The notes: a model not told the origin generated them from the sequence alone. A stretch of 64,000 nt of DNA from UBA7985 sp002711265 (GCA_965660945.1 CBFIBS010000013.1:1-64000), one strand, 5' to 3'; positions 51,021-60,069 are shown, numbered from the stretch's first letter. A program made the numbers and translations.

Positions 51021-53168
51021 ATGACCGCACCGATCCGACCGCGATCGGGCAGCCCGACGATTGGGCGCCTGTTGGTCATCGACGGCGTGAACTACACCGC
51101 GCTGGCTTGGGCCGTGCTGGCACTGGCCGTGTCGATCCTCGTCTACCGTGTCTTCGGCTTCAAGTATGGTTTCCCTGAAGCCATCTCTTCGCGCATCGAT
51201 TTCATCTACTGGATCAACATCGGCGAGGACTGGCTCAAGGCCAACGTGCGCGATACCACCCGCGCCATCGCCAAGGTCATCACCTACTGGATCGGTGAGG
51301 TCGAGTATTTCCTGCAGGTGCGGCCCTGGCCGCTGGTGGTCGTCGCGCTCGGGTTGCTCGGGCTGCGGTTCGGCGGCCTGCGGCTAGCGCTGCTGACCGT
51401 GGTCGGGGTCATGTTCTGGGGCGCTGTCGACATGTGGGATCCGGCGATGTCGACCCTGTCGCTCATGGGTGTGTCAGTGGTGATTTCGGTGGTGCTGGGC
51501 ATCCCGCTCGGGGTCTGGTGTTCGCAGAACGACCGGGTTGAGTCCGCCATCCGGCCTGTGCTCGACGCCATGCAAACCATGCCGGCCTTCGTCTATCTGC
51601 TGCCGGCGATCTTTCTGTTCGGTATCGGCAACACTGGGGCGGCGATGGCGATCATCATCTACGCGATGCCGCCGGTGGTGCGTCTGACCAACTTGGGCAT
51701 CCGGCAGGTGCCCCAGACCTCGGTTGAGGTGGCGCAGAGCTTCGGCTCGACCCGGTTGCAGACCATGGCCAAGGTACAGATCCCGCAGGCCATGCCCTCG
51801 ATCGTGCTTGGCATCAATCAGACCATCATGATGGCGCTGGGGCTGGCGGTGCTGGCCGCCTTTATCGGTACCGGCGGTCTGGGGCGCGAGGTCTACAAGG
51901 CGCTGTTCAAGCTCAAGGTCGGCTGGGCCTTCGAGGCGGGCATGTGCATCGTCTTTATGGCGATCATCTTCGACCGGCTGACGCTGGCAATTGGCGCGCC
52001 CAAGGACAGCGAGGCCCTCGCGGACCGCACCCAGCTGCGCTTCCGGCTGCTGCCCCAGACCTGGTACCGGGTCGCACCAGCGCGCTGGTTCGAGCAGGGG
52101 CTGGATGCCCTCTGGCGCGGGATCGGTTCGGCGTCGAGCGCGCTGACCCACGGCGTGTCGCTGGCGCTGGGCGGGCTGCTGGGGCTGGTAAACCGGGACT
52201 TCGGGGCCTCGTTCGCGCGCGGGCTGAAGGCGCGGCAGTTCCTGTTCATCGCGGTGCTTATCATCCTGGCGATTTTCGCTGTCGACCGCTGGATCTATGA
52301 CATCGGGTACTATCCTGATTCGCTGATGTTCCGCATGCGCGGGCCGGTCGATGACAGCGTGGACTGGCTGGCGTCGAACAAGATTTTTGCAGCCTTCTCC
52401 AAGGGGCTGCGGGCCTTCACCTTCCTCTACCTGCTCGACCCGCTGGAGAAATTCCTCGTGGGCCTGCCGTGGTTCTACGCGCTGGGCGGGCTGTTCCTCA
52501 TGGCTTGGGCTGCAGGGGGCTGGCGTTTCGCGGCCGTGGTGAGCTTCCTGATGTTCCTGACCGGGGTCGGGAACATCTGGGTGCCGACTATGGAGACGAT
52601 TGCCGCAACCCTTGCCTCGGTGCTGGTGTGTGTGGTGGTGGGGCTGCCGCTCGGGATATTCGCGGCCTACAACCGCACGCTGGAGCGGATCCTGACCCCG
52701 ATCCTCGACACCATGCAGACCATGCCGACCTTTGTTTATCTGATCCCGGTGTTGATGCTGTTCGGCGGCAACAAGGTGACGGCGATCATCGCCACGGTGA
52801 TCTATGCGCTGCCTCCGATGGTGCGGATGACCATGCTGGGGCTGAAGCAGGTGCCGGCGCAGGTGAATGAAGTCTGCGATGCCTATGGTTCGACCCAGTC
52901 ACAGTCGCTGTTCAAGGTCAAGCTGCCGATGGCAAGTCCGTCGATCATGCTTGGCGTCAATCAGGCGATCGCCATGGCGCTGGCCATGCAGGTGATCACG
53001 CCGATGGTGGCGGGCGAGGGGCTGGGTCTGGTGGTGTTCCAGGCCATGACGATGGCTGATACCGGTGCAGGCTTGGTGGGCGGCATCGGGATCGTGCTGG
53101 TGGCGGTCATGCTCGACCGGCTGACCAGCGCGGCGACGGCCCGGCAGCGCAAGGCGCTGGGGCTCTGA
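51021..53168 (+). CDS. Fused double permease of a glycine betaine/proline-type ABC importer
   Basis: A 715-aa protein made of two tandem BPD_transp_1 domains (about 150-325 and 490-700). The halves are clearly related: VLDAMQTMPAFVYLLPAIFL versus ILDTMQTMPTFVYLIPVLML, then FGSTRLQTMAKVQIPQAMPS versus YGSTQSQSLFKVKLPMASPS. Thus one chain supplies the whole membrane channel normally formed by a homodimer of ProW. I chose ATG 51021 because GGGAGGAG lies 8 nt upstream; the frame is open to 50970. The binding protein and ATPase genes are downstream, with the former on the opposite strand. Confidence 0.9.
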   Translation: MTAPIRPRSGSPTIGRLLVIDGVNYTALAWAVLALAVSILVYRVFGFKYGFPEAISSRIDFIYWINIGEDWLKANVRDTTRAIAKVITYWIGEVEYFLQVRPWPLVVVALGLLGLRFGGLRLALLTVVGVMFWGAVDMWDPAMSTLSLMGVSVVISVVLGIPLGVWCSQNDRVESAIRPVLDAMQTMPAFVYLLPAIFLFGIGNTGAAMAIIIYAMPPVVRLTNLGIRQVPQTSVEVAQSFGSTRLQTMAKVQIPQAMPSIVLGINQTIMMALGLAVLAAFIGTGGLGREVYKALFKLKVGWAFEAGMCIVFMAIIFDRLTLAIGAPKDSEALADRTQLRFRLLPQTWYRVAPARWFEQGLDALWRGIGSASSALTHGVSLALGGLLGLVNRDFGASFARGLKARQFLFIAVLIILAIFAVDRWIYDIGYYPDSLMFRMRGPVDDSVDWLASNKIFAAFSKGLRAFTFLYLLDPLEKFLVGLPWFYALGGLFLMAWAAGGWRFAAVVSFLMFLTGVGNIWVPTMETIAATLASVLVCVVVGLPLGIFAAYNRTLERILTPILDTMQTMPTFVYLIPVLMLFGGNKVTAIIATVIYALPPMVRMTMLGLKQVPAQVNEVCDAYGSTQSQSLFKVKLPMASPSIMLGVNQAIAMALAMQVITPMVAGEGLGLVVFQAMTMADTGAGLVGGIGIVLVAVMLDRLTSAATARQRKALGL

Positions 53169-53489
53169 GGACCAAGACTGTCCGCCGATAAGGGCTGTTT
53201 GGGGCGCGGTGCTCCGAGCCTTTTTGGTTGCGCGCTCGGACCTTGGCCGCTTCGCGGCCTTCGGTCCTCCCACGCGCAACGATACGGACACGCCGGGCTG
53301 CGCCCGACGTGACGTCTTACACGCTCATAGGTGAACCCGTTTTTCGCGCCGGCTTAAAGTCACTGCGCGGGGGAGATTTGTAAGCCGCGAAGCGGCGTCA
53401 AATCGAGCCCGCAACCCCCTTTGTTCGAGCCCCACCAACAGCCGTTGAAACGCCCTCTATTCCCAACAGCGCAAGCCCGAGGCCGGCGC
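53169..53489. repeat. Intergenic region with imperfect palindromes
   Basis: About 320 bp between the permease and the binding-protein terminator. At 53226-53280 a 55-bp imperfect palindrome has ends GGTTGCGCG / CGCGCAAC and inner hairpin GGCCGC-TTC-GCGGCC. CGGGCTGCGCCC follows at 53294-53305, as it does after the related element at 8436. A second inverted repeat (GATTTG ... CAAATC around GCCGC-gaa-GCGGC) lies near 53373-53405. No gene is seen. Confidence 0.7.
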
Positions 53490-53527
53490 AAAAAAGAACG
53501 GGCCATTGCAACCGCAACAGCCCGTTC
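53490..53527 (-). terminator. Rho-independent terminator of the binding-protein gene
   Basis: On the minus strand GAACGGGC pairs with GCCCGTTC, with an inner TTGC/GCAA stem, and is followed directly by six T. It lies 36 bp after the stop of the substrate-binding protein gene. Confidence 0.9.
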
Positions 53528-53562
53528 CGTGTCACCTCAAGAGAGGGCGCAGTGGCGCAACC

Positions 53563-54501
53563 TTACTGCAGCCACGCTCTCCAGATGTCTTCGTTGTTGG
53601 CGAGCCACTCATCGACCACGTCCTGGACTTCTTCGCCCTGAACGTCGACCGCGTAGATCATCTGAGCCTGCTGGGCGTTGGTGATCCGCGAGTTCGCAAT
53701 CATCGCCAGCGCGGCGTCGTGCTTGCCGAACAGACGCTCGGAGGCGTAGTTGATGGTCACGTCCTCAGCCCAGCCGGACTTTGGCCATGCGCTGCCGTCA
53801 CCGTAAGGATCCAGCTCCAGCGCAACCAGATCGAGCTCAGCGTGGATCCAGTGCGGCTCCCACGCGTAGGCCACGAATGGCTCCTGACGCTTGTAAGCAC
53901 CCTGCATCTCTGCCCAGAGCGCGGTCTCGGAACCCAGAACCACAGCTTCGAAGCCAACGCCGTAGGCATCAGCACGCGCCTGGTCGTCACACTCCCAGTT
54001 TAGCGCCGGACAGCCGATCAGACGACCCTTGCCACCGGTTTCCACGGTCGCAAACAGGTCGACATAGTTCGCCAGATCAGAGAAGCGCACCAGGTCTTTG
54101 GCCGCGGCATCGTCGCCCTCGACCAGGTAGCGCGGCACGTAGTAGCTGGACTTACCGATGACGCCGGTCTCGCCGACGATCTTGACGGTGCCCGGGCCAC
54201 CCCACTCTTCGAACCAGGTGCCTTTGGCCGGGTTGTAGGACGGCCAGTACTCGAAGCCCATGTCGATATCGCCACCGGCAATCGCTTCCAGCGTCGCGTT
54301 ACCCGAAGGCAGTTCGATGTAGTTGATCTTGTAGTCGTACTCCCGCTCCAGAATGGTCATGAGCAGGCGTCCCGTCACAACCGCGCCGGTCCAGTCAGCC
54401 ACAGCTGCGTTCAGGCGGCCCTGCGCATGGGCGACAGTGTTAAACGAAAGCGTAGAAGCCAACAGCGTCGCGCCGAGGGCAGCAATTTTCAGCATTTTCA
54501 T
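53563..54501 (-). CDS. Glycine betaine/proline-type substrate-binding protein
   Basis: A 312-aa periplasmic protein with signal peptide (about 1-26, AHAQ). The OpuAC/ProX-type fold is indicated by VVTGRLLMTILEREYDYKI, DIDMGFEYWPSYNPAKG and FVAYAWEPHWIHAELDLV. The Trp and Tyr residues in these loops could form the aromatic cage that binds a quaternary ammonium group. GGAGAGAG lies just before ATG 54501. The gene is encoded opposite to its permease and ATPase, so it has its own promoter in 54502-54698 and its own terminator, which suits higher expression of binding protein. Confidence 0.9.
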   Translation of the reverse strand: MKMLKIAALGATLLASTLSFNTVAHAQGRLNAAVADWTGAVVTGRLLMTILEREYDYKINYIELPSGNATLEAIAGGDIDMGFEYWPSYNPAKGTWFEEWGGPGTVKIVGETGVIGKSSYYVPRYLVEGDDAAAKDLVRFSDLANYVDLFATVETGGKGRLIGCPALNWECDDQARADAYGVGFEAVVLGSETALWAEMQGAYKRQEPFVAYAWEPHWIHAELDLVALELDPYGDGSAWPKSGWAEDVTINYASERLFGKHDAALAMIANSRITNAQQAQMIYAVDVQGEEVQDVVDEWLANNEDIWRAWLQ

Positions 54502-54698
54502 AGTCTCTCTCCTCCATAAGCCCGACCACCTAAGGCAGCCGGGGAAACCTATGCATTGATACTAAAGCGCCTTTCATGCCAAATGCCTAGAGGGAAGTGA
54601 CGTGAAGTCGCGAAAAAGGGCGATAAACCCCAGCGTCATCAGCGGCGCTGTGGTAAGGAAGAGGCGTCGCACCGACCCGCGACAAAGGAGGATTTGCT

Positions 54699-55712
54699 TT
54701 GGATACGATGATCGCCGCTTCGGGCGTCTGGAAAATCTTCGGGGCTAATGCCGAGCAGGTGCTCGACACCCACGACCGCAGCAAATCCCGCGATGAAATT
54801 CAGGAAGAAACTGGCCACGTGGTCGCGGTCAAGGATGTCGACTTCGAGGTCCGGCGCGGCGAGTGTTTCGTGGTCATGGGGCTGTCCGGCTCGGGTAAAT
54901 CGACCCTGTTGCGCACCCTGACCCGCCTGATCGAACCCACGGGCGGCAGCATCACCATCGACGGCCATGACGTGCGCGACCTCAGCCAGCGTGAGCTGAG
55001 GGACCTGCGTCGCTCGAAGGTCGCCATGGTATTCCAGCACTTCGGCCTGTTTCCCCACCGCAGCGTCATCGACAACATCGCCTACGGGCTCGAAGTGCGC
55101 GGCATGGGCAAGATCAAGCGCACCGAGAAGGCCGAGGAAATCCTCGATCTGGTCGGCCTGAGCGGCTGGGGTGAGCGTTTCCCGCGCGAGCTGTCCGGGG
55201 GCATGCAGCAGCGTGTGGGCCTCGCCCGCGCCATGGCCATGGATCCCGAGATCCTGTTCTTCGATGAGCCCTTTTCGGCGCTCGATCCGCTGATCCGGCG
55301 GGAGATGCAGGACGAGTTGCTCGACCTGCAGGCCAAGCTGCAGAAAACCATGGTGTTTATCACCCACGACTTCCTCGAAGCCATCAAAATGGGCGACCAC
55401 ATCGCGATCATGAAGGACGGCGAAATCGTCCAGATCGGCACGCCCGAGGAAATCGTCGCCGCGCCCGTTGACGACTACGTCCGCGATTTCACCGAGGATG
55501 TCCCGCGCTACAAGGTCCTTTCCGTGGGCAAGGTCATGCGCCCGGCCAGCAAAGGCCTCAGCGCCAAAGGCGGGGTCCGGTCCGGCGCCAAGATCGAATC
55601 AGCAATCAATCAGGTTGCCGATACCGACAGCCCGGTTGCCGTCCTCGACGAAGCCCAGGAAATCGTCGGCGAAATCGACCGTGAAATCATCATGCGGGCC
55701 ATGACCAGCTAG
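54699..55712 (+). CDS. ATP-binding subunit of glycine betaine/proline-type ABC importer
   Basis: A 337-aa ABC ATPase of the ProV/OpuAA type. Walker A is GLSGSGKSTL, the Q-loop is VFQHFGLFPHR, the signature is LSGGMQQRVGLARA, Walker B is ILFFDEPFSALDP and the H-loop is FITHDFLEA. The C-terminal region has at most one CBS-like motif (SPVAVLDEAQEIVGEIDR) rather than the two of E. coli ProV, so osmotic gating may differ. I chose TTG 54699 because GGAGGA is 6 nt upstream; ATG 54708 is too far from it. It probably drives the fused permease at 51021. Confidence 0.92.
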   Translation: MDTMIAASGVWKIFGANAEQVLDTHDRSKSRDEIQEETGHVVAVKDVDFEVRRGECFVVMGLSGSGKSTLLRTLTRLIEPTGGSITIDGHDVRDLSQRELRDLRRSKVAMVFQHFGLFPHRSVIDNIAYGLEVRGMGKIKRTEKAEEILDLVGLSGWGERFPRELSGGMQQRVGLARAMAMDPEILFFDEPFSALDPLIRREMQDELLDLQAKLQKTMVFITHDFLEAIKMGDHIAIMKDGEIVQIGTPEEIVAAPVDDYVRDFTEDVPRYKVLSVGKVMRPASKGLSAKGGVRSGAKIESAINQVADTDSPVAVLDEAQEIVGEIDREIIMRAMTS

Positions 55713-55827
55713 GGCCGTGGCATCACGCCCTGGCAACAGACCCGACAGTCCCGCCCGGGTGCGGGCCTGCCGTTAGTTCCGGCCATCCGCCAGTAACAAT
55801 CTGACCAGCAACCACGGAGGATCCCCG

Positions 55828-57000
55828 GTGGACGTATCCGAAGTCACGCGGAACCTGAGTTCGCTCGGCGGCGCCAAGTGGGACATGCACGTGCGGGCGC
55901 GGGCGCTGGCTGCCGCCGGGCATCCGATCATCGAGCTGACCATCGGCGAACCGGATGAGCCCATGGCCCCGGCGCTGGTGCCCGCCATGGCGCAGGCGCT
56001 GCAGGCCGGCCGGGTCGGCTACTCCAACGGGCGGGGCGAAGCGGCGCTGCTCGACGCGCTGGCAGCGCGCTACACCGCCCGGCGCGGTCGGGTGTTCTCA
56101 CCCGATAATTTCCTCGCCTTTCCCGGCACGCAGACGGCGCTCTACGCGCTGATGCGCGGGCTGGTGAACCCCGGCGACGAAGTCGTGGTCTTCGACCCTT
56201 GCTACGCCACCTACGAAGGCGTCGTCGCCGGCGCAGGCGCAACCATGGTCTCCGCGCCGCTGAACCCCGACGCCGGCTTCAGCATCGATTTCGCCGCGCT
56301 CGAGGCGGTGCTGACCCCCCGAACCCGCGCAATCCTGCTCAATAACCCCCACAACCCCGCTGGATCGCTGCTCAATGAGGACACCTGTGAGCGTCTGGGC
56401 GGCCTCGCGGTGCAGCGGGGCCTGTGGCTGATCTGCGATGAGGTCTACGAGGACCTGATCTACGACAACCGCCCGCTGGTCTCGCCGCTCAATCACGCAG
56501 CCTTCGACGGGCACGCGCTGGGCTGTGCTTCGATCTCGAAGTCCCACGCTGCGCCTGGGCTGCGCTCGGGCTGGGTCGTGGGCGCTGAAGAGGTGGTCGG
56601 CCAACTGGTGCCACTGGCCGAGACCATGCTGTTCGGCAATCAACCCTTTATCGCTGACGCAACTGCCGCTGCCTTGGGCGACACGGGCGAGACGGCCGCG
56701 CGCATGCGGGAATCGCTCCGGCGGCGGGCGCAGCTTGTGACCGCGGCACTTGACGGGGTTGCTGGGCTGCGGGTGGCAGAGCCACAGGCCGGGATGTTTG
56801 CCCTCGTCGGGGTCGGCGATACCGGGGTCGGGCTGGATGGCCACGCCTTTGCCTCGCGCCTGCTCGAACAGGCCGGGGTCGCGGTCATGCCGGGCACGTC
56901 CTTCGGCGCGGTAACCCGGGACTGGATCCGGCTGAGCCTGACCGTGCCCGATGAGATGCTGCAGCGCGCCTGCGACCGGATCGCAGCCTTCTGCGGCTGA
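55828..57000 (+). CDS. Class I/II pyridoxal-phosphate aminotransferase
   Basis: A 390-aa fold-type I aminotransferase of the aspartate aminotransferase superfamily. LTIGEPDEPMAPAL is the N-terminal block, NNPHNPAGSLL and ICDEVYEDLIYD hold cofactor residues, and the PLP-binding Lys is in SISKSHAAPGLRSGWVVG. GTG 55828 follows CGGAGG by 7 nt. It lies 115 bp after the ABC ATPase gene on the same strand, so it may act on the imported compound or its breakdown product. The amino donor and acceptor are unknown. Confidence 0.9.
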   Translation: MDVSEVTRNLSSLGGAKWDMHVRARALAAAGHPIIELTIGEPDEPMAPALVPAMAQALQAGRVGYSNGRGEAALLDALAARYTARRGRVFSPDNFLAFPGTQTALYALMRGLVNPGDEVVVFDPCYATYEGVVAGAGATMVSAPLNPDAGFSIDFAALEAVLTPRTRAILLNNPHNPAGSLLNEDTCERLGGLAVQRGLWLICDEVYEDLIYDNRPLVSPLNHAAFDGHALGCASISKSHAAPGLRSGWVVGAEEVVGQLVPLAETMLFGNQPFIADATAAALGDTGETAARMRESLRRRAQLVTAALDGVAGLRVAEPQAGMFALVGVGDTGVGLDGHAFASRLLEQAGVAVMPGTSFGAVTRDWIRLSLTVPDEMLQRACDRIAAFCG

Positions 57001-57055
57001 CCCTTTCTTCGGCGGAATCCCCCAGCCGGACCGGACCTTCCGCCTTTCTGGGCGC

Positions 57056-57178
57056 TCAGGGCTTGTTCTGGCCGCCGAAAACCCGTCGCAGCCAGCCGCC
57101 GATCGCCTGCCGACGGGTCCAGAGGATCAGTGCCAGCGCGAACACCAGCCCGGTGATGTACATGAACATGATGGTCAT
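57056..57178 (-). CDS. Possible 40-aa membrane protein
   Basis: A short frame encoding one membrane helix (MTIMFMYITGLVFALALILW) and a basic tail. The frame is open to 57352, but upstream residues look non-coding. No Shine-Dalgarno sequence precedes the ATG at 57178. It could be chance in a GC-rich gap between the aminotransferase and the VOC gene. Confidence 0.3.
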   Translation of the reverse strand: MTIMFMYITGLVFALALILWTRRQAIGGWLRRVFGGQNKP

Positions 57179-57326
57179 AGGAGCGGCCTTCGCCGTTTCA
57201 CTTTCGGATCCGGACAGGGTATCGGGGTTTGTGCCAGGATCAACCCACCTAGCGACCGTGGAAGTCCCGTCCCGAAACAGGGCCGTTCTGACCGATGAAC
57301 CAGCCAGAGGAAGGTATGAAAAGATC

Positions 57327-57719
57327 ATGACCAGCGTTTCGACCCACATCATGTTTCAGGGGCAGGGGGCCGAGGCGCTGGAGCTCTACGCCTCGATCTT
57401 TCCCGGCTTCGAGACCCTCGCTCGCGAAGACTATGGCCCCGACGACATCGGCCCGGCCGGCACCATCAAACTTGCCACCATCGGGTTCAACGGTGCCATC
57501 CTGCAGGTGATCGACAGCCCGATCCCGCACGCTTTTGATTTGACCCCGTCCATGTCTCTGTTCGTGGATTGTGACAGCGAGGACGAGCTGACCCGGGTGT
57601 TCGCCACCCTGTCAGAAGGCGGCGAAGTGATGATGCCGCTCGACAGCTATGGCTTCAGCCGGCGCTTTGGTTGGTGCAGGGACCGGTTCGGACTATCTTG
57701 GCAGATTAACCTGCCCTGA
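57327..57719 (+). CDS. VOC-family protein (PhnB-like)
   Basis: A 130-aa protein of the vicinal oxygen chelate fold, PhnB/3-demethylubiquinone methyltransferase-like type. THIMFQGQGAEALELYASIF, LQVIDSPIPHAFDLTPSMSL and MPLDSYGFSRRFGWCRDRFG are typical of this group, whose function is mostly unknown. The frame is open from 57063, but ATG 57327 is where the family domain begins. The good ribosome site GAGGAAGG is better placed for a five-codon upstream frame (57316-57330) whose TGA overlaps this ATG, so initiation may be by re-initiation. Confidence 0.8.
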   Translation: MTSVSTHIMFQGQGAEALELYASIFPGFETLAREDYGPDDIGPAGTIKLATIGFNGAILQVIDSPIPHAFDLTPSMSLFVDCDSEDELTRVFATLSEGGEVMMPLDSYGFSRRFGWCRDRFGLSWQINLP

Positions 57720-57765
57720 CTCCGCACCCCGTGGACAGACGGGCAGGCCGAACGAAAGTGCCGTC

Positions 57766-59349
57766 ATGCCCTCACCAACCGCCGCCGAGCGCCTCAGCGC
57801 CGCAACACGAAAGCGCCAAACCGTCGCAGAGCAGTGGGCGAGGACGCGCAACAACGACGTCTCCAACCTGCTCTCCACCACCCTGCCTGCGCTGTTCGAT
57901 ATCGATCGCTTCGGGCTGTTCGTGCTGAGCCGGGACAGCCAGAGCGTCTGGCTGGAGGCCGGGACCGGGGTCACCCAGCGATCGATTGTTGTCGAGGCCG
58001 AGGGCTCGTTGGTGGGGGAGGCCATCCGCAACCGTCAAACCCGCATCGACACCGACCTCTCCAACGGCAAGGGTGCCTTTGTGAGCGTCGGTGAAAAGCT
58101 GGGTTACCGGCCGCAGAGTGCGATGACAGCGCCTGTGTTCTGTCCATCGACAGGCAACGCCATCGGTGCCCTTCAGGTCATGAACGGCGAACGACCGGTG
58201 GCGTGGAGCGAGCGCGACCGGGGTCTGCTGGAGGAGCTGTGCCACAGCATCTCGCAGACGGTGCAGCTCCTGCACCAGCATCAGGACATCGTCGCCGAGC
58301 TCGATCGTCTGGATCAGGAAATCAAGGCGCTCGACCAGCAGGAATCCGCGATCCGGGGCGGGCACATGCTGCGCACCTTCGAGCCTGCCACCGCCTTGCA
58401 CGGCGAGGGCTTTCTGCACGGTCTCTACGGCCAGACGGTGTTTCCGCCCTTCATCGACGTCGCGGCGAATGCCGACCTGGCGCGCAGCTGGGATACGGAC
58501 GCGCACGACATCTTTATCGCCACGCACCAGAAAGTCGGCACCCACCTGGCAAAGAAGTTCGTGGTTGAGTTGCTGCACGAAGGCCTGAAGCACCGTCCGA
58601 ACGTCTACGACACCCGCGATATCGGCCACGGTACCGTGCCCTGGCCCGAGGTCTCCGTTTCCCAGCACGGCCGCGCGTGGATCGATGAGCACATCGCCCG
58701 CACCCACGATACGCCGCGTGCCTGGTACGTCCACTGCGGCTACGACGACATGCCCGTCCGCAGTCTGCACCCGCAGACCAAATTCATCATGGTTTACCGC
58801 GACCCCAAGGCGGTGGCGGTTTCCCAGTATTTCTTCTGGAAGCGTCATCCGCTGCTGGCCGTGCCCGAAGACCTGAGTATGGACGAATTCGTCGAGCTGT
58901 TCGTCGGGGGCAATCTCTACTTCGGCGACTACCACGACCACGTCAGCGGCTGGATCCGGCGACGGGACCAGCGCATTGCGACCCAGAATATTCTGGCGCT
59001 GAGCTATGAGGACATGGTCAACCGCAAGCCCGAAGTCGCGCGGGCGCTGGCGCGTTTTCTGCTCCCTGATACTTCGTTCTCTGAGGATGCGCTGGCGCGG
59101 ATTGCAGAAGCAACCGAGTTCAAGAAGATGAAGGACGAGGTCACCAGCAACCCGCAGAGCTTCCACCTCAACCCCAAGGTCTATTTCCGCTCTGGCACGA
59201 CCAACGACTGGGAGCAGAAGCTGTCGGACGCTGCCATTGCAGCCATCGATGAGAAGAGCAGGGCGAAGTGGGACGGGCGCACCGATGGCCCTGCACTCGA
59301 TCAGGGCGTGACGGTGCTCGGAGACCTGACGGGCGACAGCCGTCGCTGA
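57766..59349 (+). CDS. GAF-sulfotransferase fusion protein
   Basis: A 527-aa protein with an unusual domain order. Residues 20-168 form a GAF domain (LLSTTLPALFDIDRFGLFVL, MTAPVFCPSTGNAIGALQVMN). A coiled-coil linker follows (about 168-195). Residues 205-527 are a PAPS-dependent sulfotransferase: the 5'-phosphosulfate loop is DIFIATHQKVGTH (248-260), the 3'-phosphate site is FIMVYRDPKAVAVSQYFFW (340-358), then YFGDYHDHVSGW, LALSYEDM and the C-terminal FRSGTTNDWEQKLS. The Lys of the 5' loop (Lys256) is present. I infer ligand or redox control of sulfation. ATG 57766 has a weak ribosome site. A VOC gene lies 46 bp upstream. The acceptor is unknown. Confidence 0.85.
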   Translation: MPSPTAAERLSAATRKRQTVAEQWARTRNNDVSNLLSTTLPALFDIDRFGLFVLSRDSQSVWLEAGTGVTQRSIVVEAEGSLVGEAIRNRQTRIDTDLSNGKGAFVSVGEKLGYRPQSAMTAPVFCPSTGNAIGALQVMNGERPVAWSERDRGLLEELCHSISQTVQLLHQHQDIVAELDRLDQEIKALDQQESAIRGGHMLRTFEPATALHGEGFLHGLYGQTVFPPFIDVAANADLARSWDTDAHDIFIATHQKVGTHLAKKFVVELLHEGLKHRPNVYDTRDIGHGTVPWPEVSVSQHGRAWIDEHIARTHDTPRAWYVHCGYDDMPVRSLHPQTKFIMVYRDPKAVAVSQYFFWKRHPLLAVPEDLSMDEFVELFVGGNLYFGDYHDHVSGWIRRRDQRIATQNILALSYEDMVNRKPEVARALARFLLPDTSFSEDALARIAEATEFKKMKDEVTSNPQSFHLNPKVYFRSGTTNDWEQKLSDAAIAAIDEKSRAKWDGRTDGPALDQGVTVLGDLTGDSRR

Positions 59350-59358
59350 ACCGGGCCC

Positions 59359-60069
59359 TCAGGGTGCGTCGGGCAGGGCCAGCGGGTCTGCGGCCCTGAC
59401 GAAATCCAGCTCGGCCATGGCTTCGGCCTGCGCCGACAAATGCGGGAACGGCGCCAGATCGAGACCGAGCCGTTGCGCCCCCAGCAACTGCGGATAGACG
59501 AAAATATCGGCCGCGGACACGGAGCGACCCAGTGCGAAGGGACCATCGCTGCGGGCAAATACGGCGTCCAGTAGGCCCAGATTGCTGATCAGCATAGCCT
59601 CGATAAAGTCTTTCGCCTGCCGGTCAAAGGTGCCGTCGTCCTGATCGGAAAAGTGTGTCCGAATTGATCGCCGGATCGCACCGGGCAGGGTCAGAGGCTG
59701 GATATAGGACGAGACGCGTTCACAGATGGCGATGGCGCGGGCCTTGGCTTCCGGGTTCGCGGGGAAGAGCCGCCGGTCGCCGAGGTCGACGCCCCCTTGT
59801 TCTGCGAGGCTTTCAATCAGCGATACGATCGCGAGCGACTGCGTCAGCACACTGTCGCCGAAGACCAGCACAGGCACTTGCGCATCCGGTGAAACGGCGA
59901 GGAATGCGGGGCTTTCCTGCTCCCGTGCCGTCAGGTCGATGGAATGATAATCGAAGTCGACGCGGTGGAAGCGCAGCGCAAGGATAGCCCGGTGCGTGCA
60001 GGTCGACCGCCAACAGCCGTATAGCTGGAACCGTGAGCCATCCTGTGCCGCGTTGTCGTTGCTTGCCAT
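59359..60069 (-). CDS. Glutathione S-transferase, zeta/maleylacetoacetate isomerase-like
   Basis: A 236-aa two-domain GST. The thioredoxin-like N-domain starts LYGCWRSTCTHRAILALRF, close to the zeta-class S-S-C-x-W/H-R-V-R motif, and VSPDAQVPVLVFGDSVLTQSLAI supplies the glutathione-binding Pro and Ser. The helical C-domain ends with SAADIFVYPQLLGAQRLGLD. Zeta GSTs isomerise maleylacetoacetate or dehalogenate small acids. No other tyrosine-catabolism gene is present, so the true substrate is open. It ends 9 bp from the sulfotransferase stop (convergent) and is divergent from the FAD oxidoreductase. Confidence 0.85.
   Translation of the reverse strand: MASNDNAAQDGSRFQLYGCWRSTCTHRAILALRFHRVDFDYHSIDLTAREQESPAFLAVSPDAQVPVLVFGDSVLTQSLAIVSLIESLAEQGGVDLGDRRLFPANPEAKARAIAICERVSSYIQPLTLPGAIRRSIRTHFSDQDDGTFDRQAKDFIEAMLISNLGLLDAVFARSDGPFALGRSVSAADIFVYPQLLGAQRLGLDLAPFPHLSAQAEAMAELDFVRAADPLALPDAP

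Noticed and set aside
54639..55400. 253-aa minus-strand frame opposite the ABC ATPase
   Set aside because: The plus-strand frame carries all ABC motifs; the antisense frame is a GC-rich shadow.
57063..57326. N-terminal extension of the VOC protein
   Set aside because: The extra 88 residues have no family match and span the likely promoter; the domain starts at 57327.
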